5,778 bases of DNA from Candidatus Woesearchaeota archaeon (GTDB lineage: Archaea; Nanoarchaeota; Nanoarchaeia; Woesearchaeales; GW2011-AR4). Location of the stretch: positions 1 to 5,778 of the forward strand of contig JAHFQL010000052.1 of assembly GCA_023259315.1 (NCBI GenBank). The letters are read 5' to 3'. Below the pieces are notes generated by a model. That model searched no databases. It had not been told where the DNA came from and worked only from the letters and a program-made list of their open reading frames with translations. Made by a program: the position numbers and the translations under genes. How positions within the stretch are numbered: the first letter of the stretch is position 1; each line of letters begins with the position of its first letter. Positions 5,250 to 5,778 of this stretch are shown piece by piece.

Positions 5250-5778
5250 CCAAAATAAAAATCTGCGGAATAACAAATTATGAAGATGCAAAGAACACAG
5301 TTGATTTAGGTGCAGATTTTTTGGGGTTTAACTTTTACAGCAGAAGTCCAAGATGTGTTAATTTAAAGACTGCTAAAAATATTGTTGAAAAATTGCAAAA
5401 AAATGTTTTAAAGGTTGGAGTTTTTGTCAATGAAAAGATTGATAATATTAATGAAATTGCTGATTATTGCAATCTTGATTTGATTCAATTATCGGGAGAT
5501 GAAGATTTTGGTTATGTTAAAATATTGAAAAAATCAACAAACAAGAAGATAATCAAGGTTTTTAGGATTAAGAAAGGAGATGAAATAAAGAATTTTGATA
5601 AATTTGATTTTGATTATTTCATGTTGGATACTTTTAAAAATGGATTTTATGGAGGAACCGGGCAGGATTTTAATTTAAATCTGGCAAATGGATTTGACAA
5701 TAAAAAATTGTTTTTAGCAGGCGGATTAAATGAAAAGAATGTTAAGACAGCAATACAAAAAGTCAATCCTTTTGCTGT
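5246..5778 (+). CDS. trpF: Phosphoribosylanthranilate isomerase (TrpF), cut by the window edge
   Basis: The first 177 residues of a roughly 200-residue TIM-barrel enzyme that isomerises phosphoribosyl-anthranilate to CdRP. It begins MTKIKICGIT, where Cys7 is the catalytic base of the family. GFNFYSRSPR (27-36), GVFVNE (57-62), the catalytic aspartate in MLDTF (about residue 130), GGTGQDFN and FLAGGLNEKNV follow. The family's QLHG.E motif reads QLSGDE (80-85), so a conserved His is replaced. The ATG overlaps the trpC stop (ATGA), so translation is probably coupled. The right end is missing only because the window stops; no frameshift is seen. trpB and trpA are expected next. Confidence 0.93.
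   Translation, partial: MTKIKICGITNYEDAKNTVDLGADFLGFNFYSRSPRCVNLKTAKNIVEKLQKNVLKVGVFVNEKIDNINEIADYCNLDLIQLSGDEDFGYVKILKKSTNKKIIKVFRIKKGDEIKNFDKFDFDYFMLDTFKNGFYGGTGQDFNLNLANGFDNKKLFLAGGLNEKNVKTAIQKVNPFA

Overview
The window is about 5.8 kb of AT-rich DNA from an archaeon. It carries an archaeal-type 30S ribosomal protein S10 gene, promoters with TATA boxes, apparently leaderless starts, and Shine-Dalgarno sites of the GGAGG/GGTG type. Small size, tight packing and low GC would suit a DPANN-like lineage (for example Woesearchaeota), but that is a guess; only 'archaeon' is well supported.

Layout: (1) Positions 1-130 hold no supported gene, but contain a terminator-like hairpin and a second AT-rich inverted repeat just upstream of rpsJ. 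(2) 131-439 (+) encodes ribosomal protein S10 (uS10). (3) 440-480 is a short convergent spacer with a terminator signal for each strand. (4) 481-1137 (-) encodes a protein with a likely N-terminal helix-turn-helix and C-terminal ACT-like domains, a predicted amino-acid-responsive regulator. (5) 1138-1220 is a compact divergent promoter region with two TATA boxes, each starting exactly 30 bp from an ATG, and a 20-bp near-palindrome filling the gap between the regulator's TATA box and its start codon. (6) 1221-1292 (+) is a possible 23-codon leader ORF with a Trp codon just before its last sense codon. (7) 1313 to the window end (+) is a tryptophan biosynthesis operon in the order trpE-trpG-trpD-trpC-trpF. 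Its genes overlap or are separated by 1 nt, and trpF runs off the right edge; trpB and trpA probably follow.

Together the operon takes chorismate to anthranilate (TrpE/TrpG), phosphoribosyl-anthranilate (TrpD), CdRP (TrpF) and indole-3-glycerol phosphate (TrpC). The most interesting part is the control region. A divergent ACT-domain regulator, an operator-like palindrome and a Trp-containing leader ORF suggest tryptophan-responsive control. The arrangement recalls, without proving homology, the TrpY/trpEGCFBAD arrangement of Methanothermobacter. TrpE and TrpG resemble the enteric (gamma-proteobacterial) type rather than the usual archaeal type, which suggests that at least part of the operon was acquired from bacteria.
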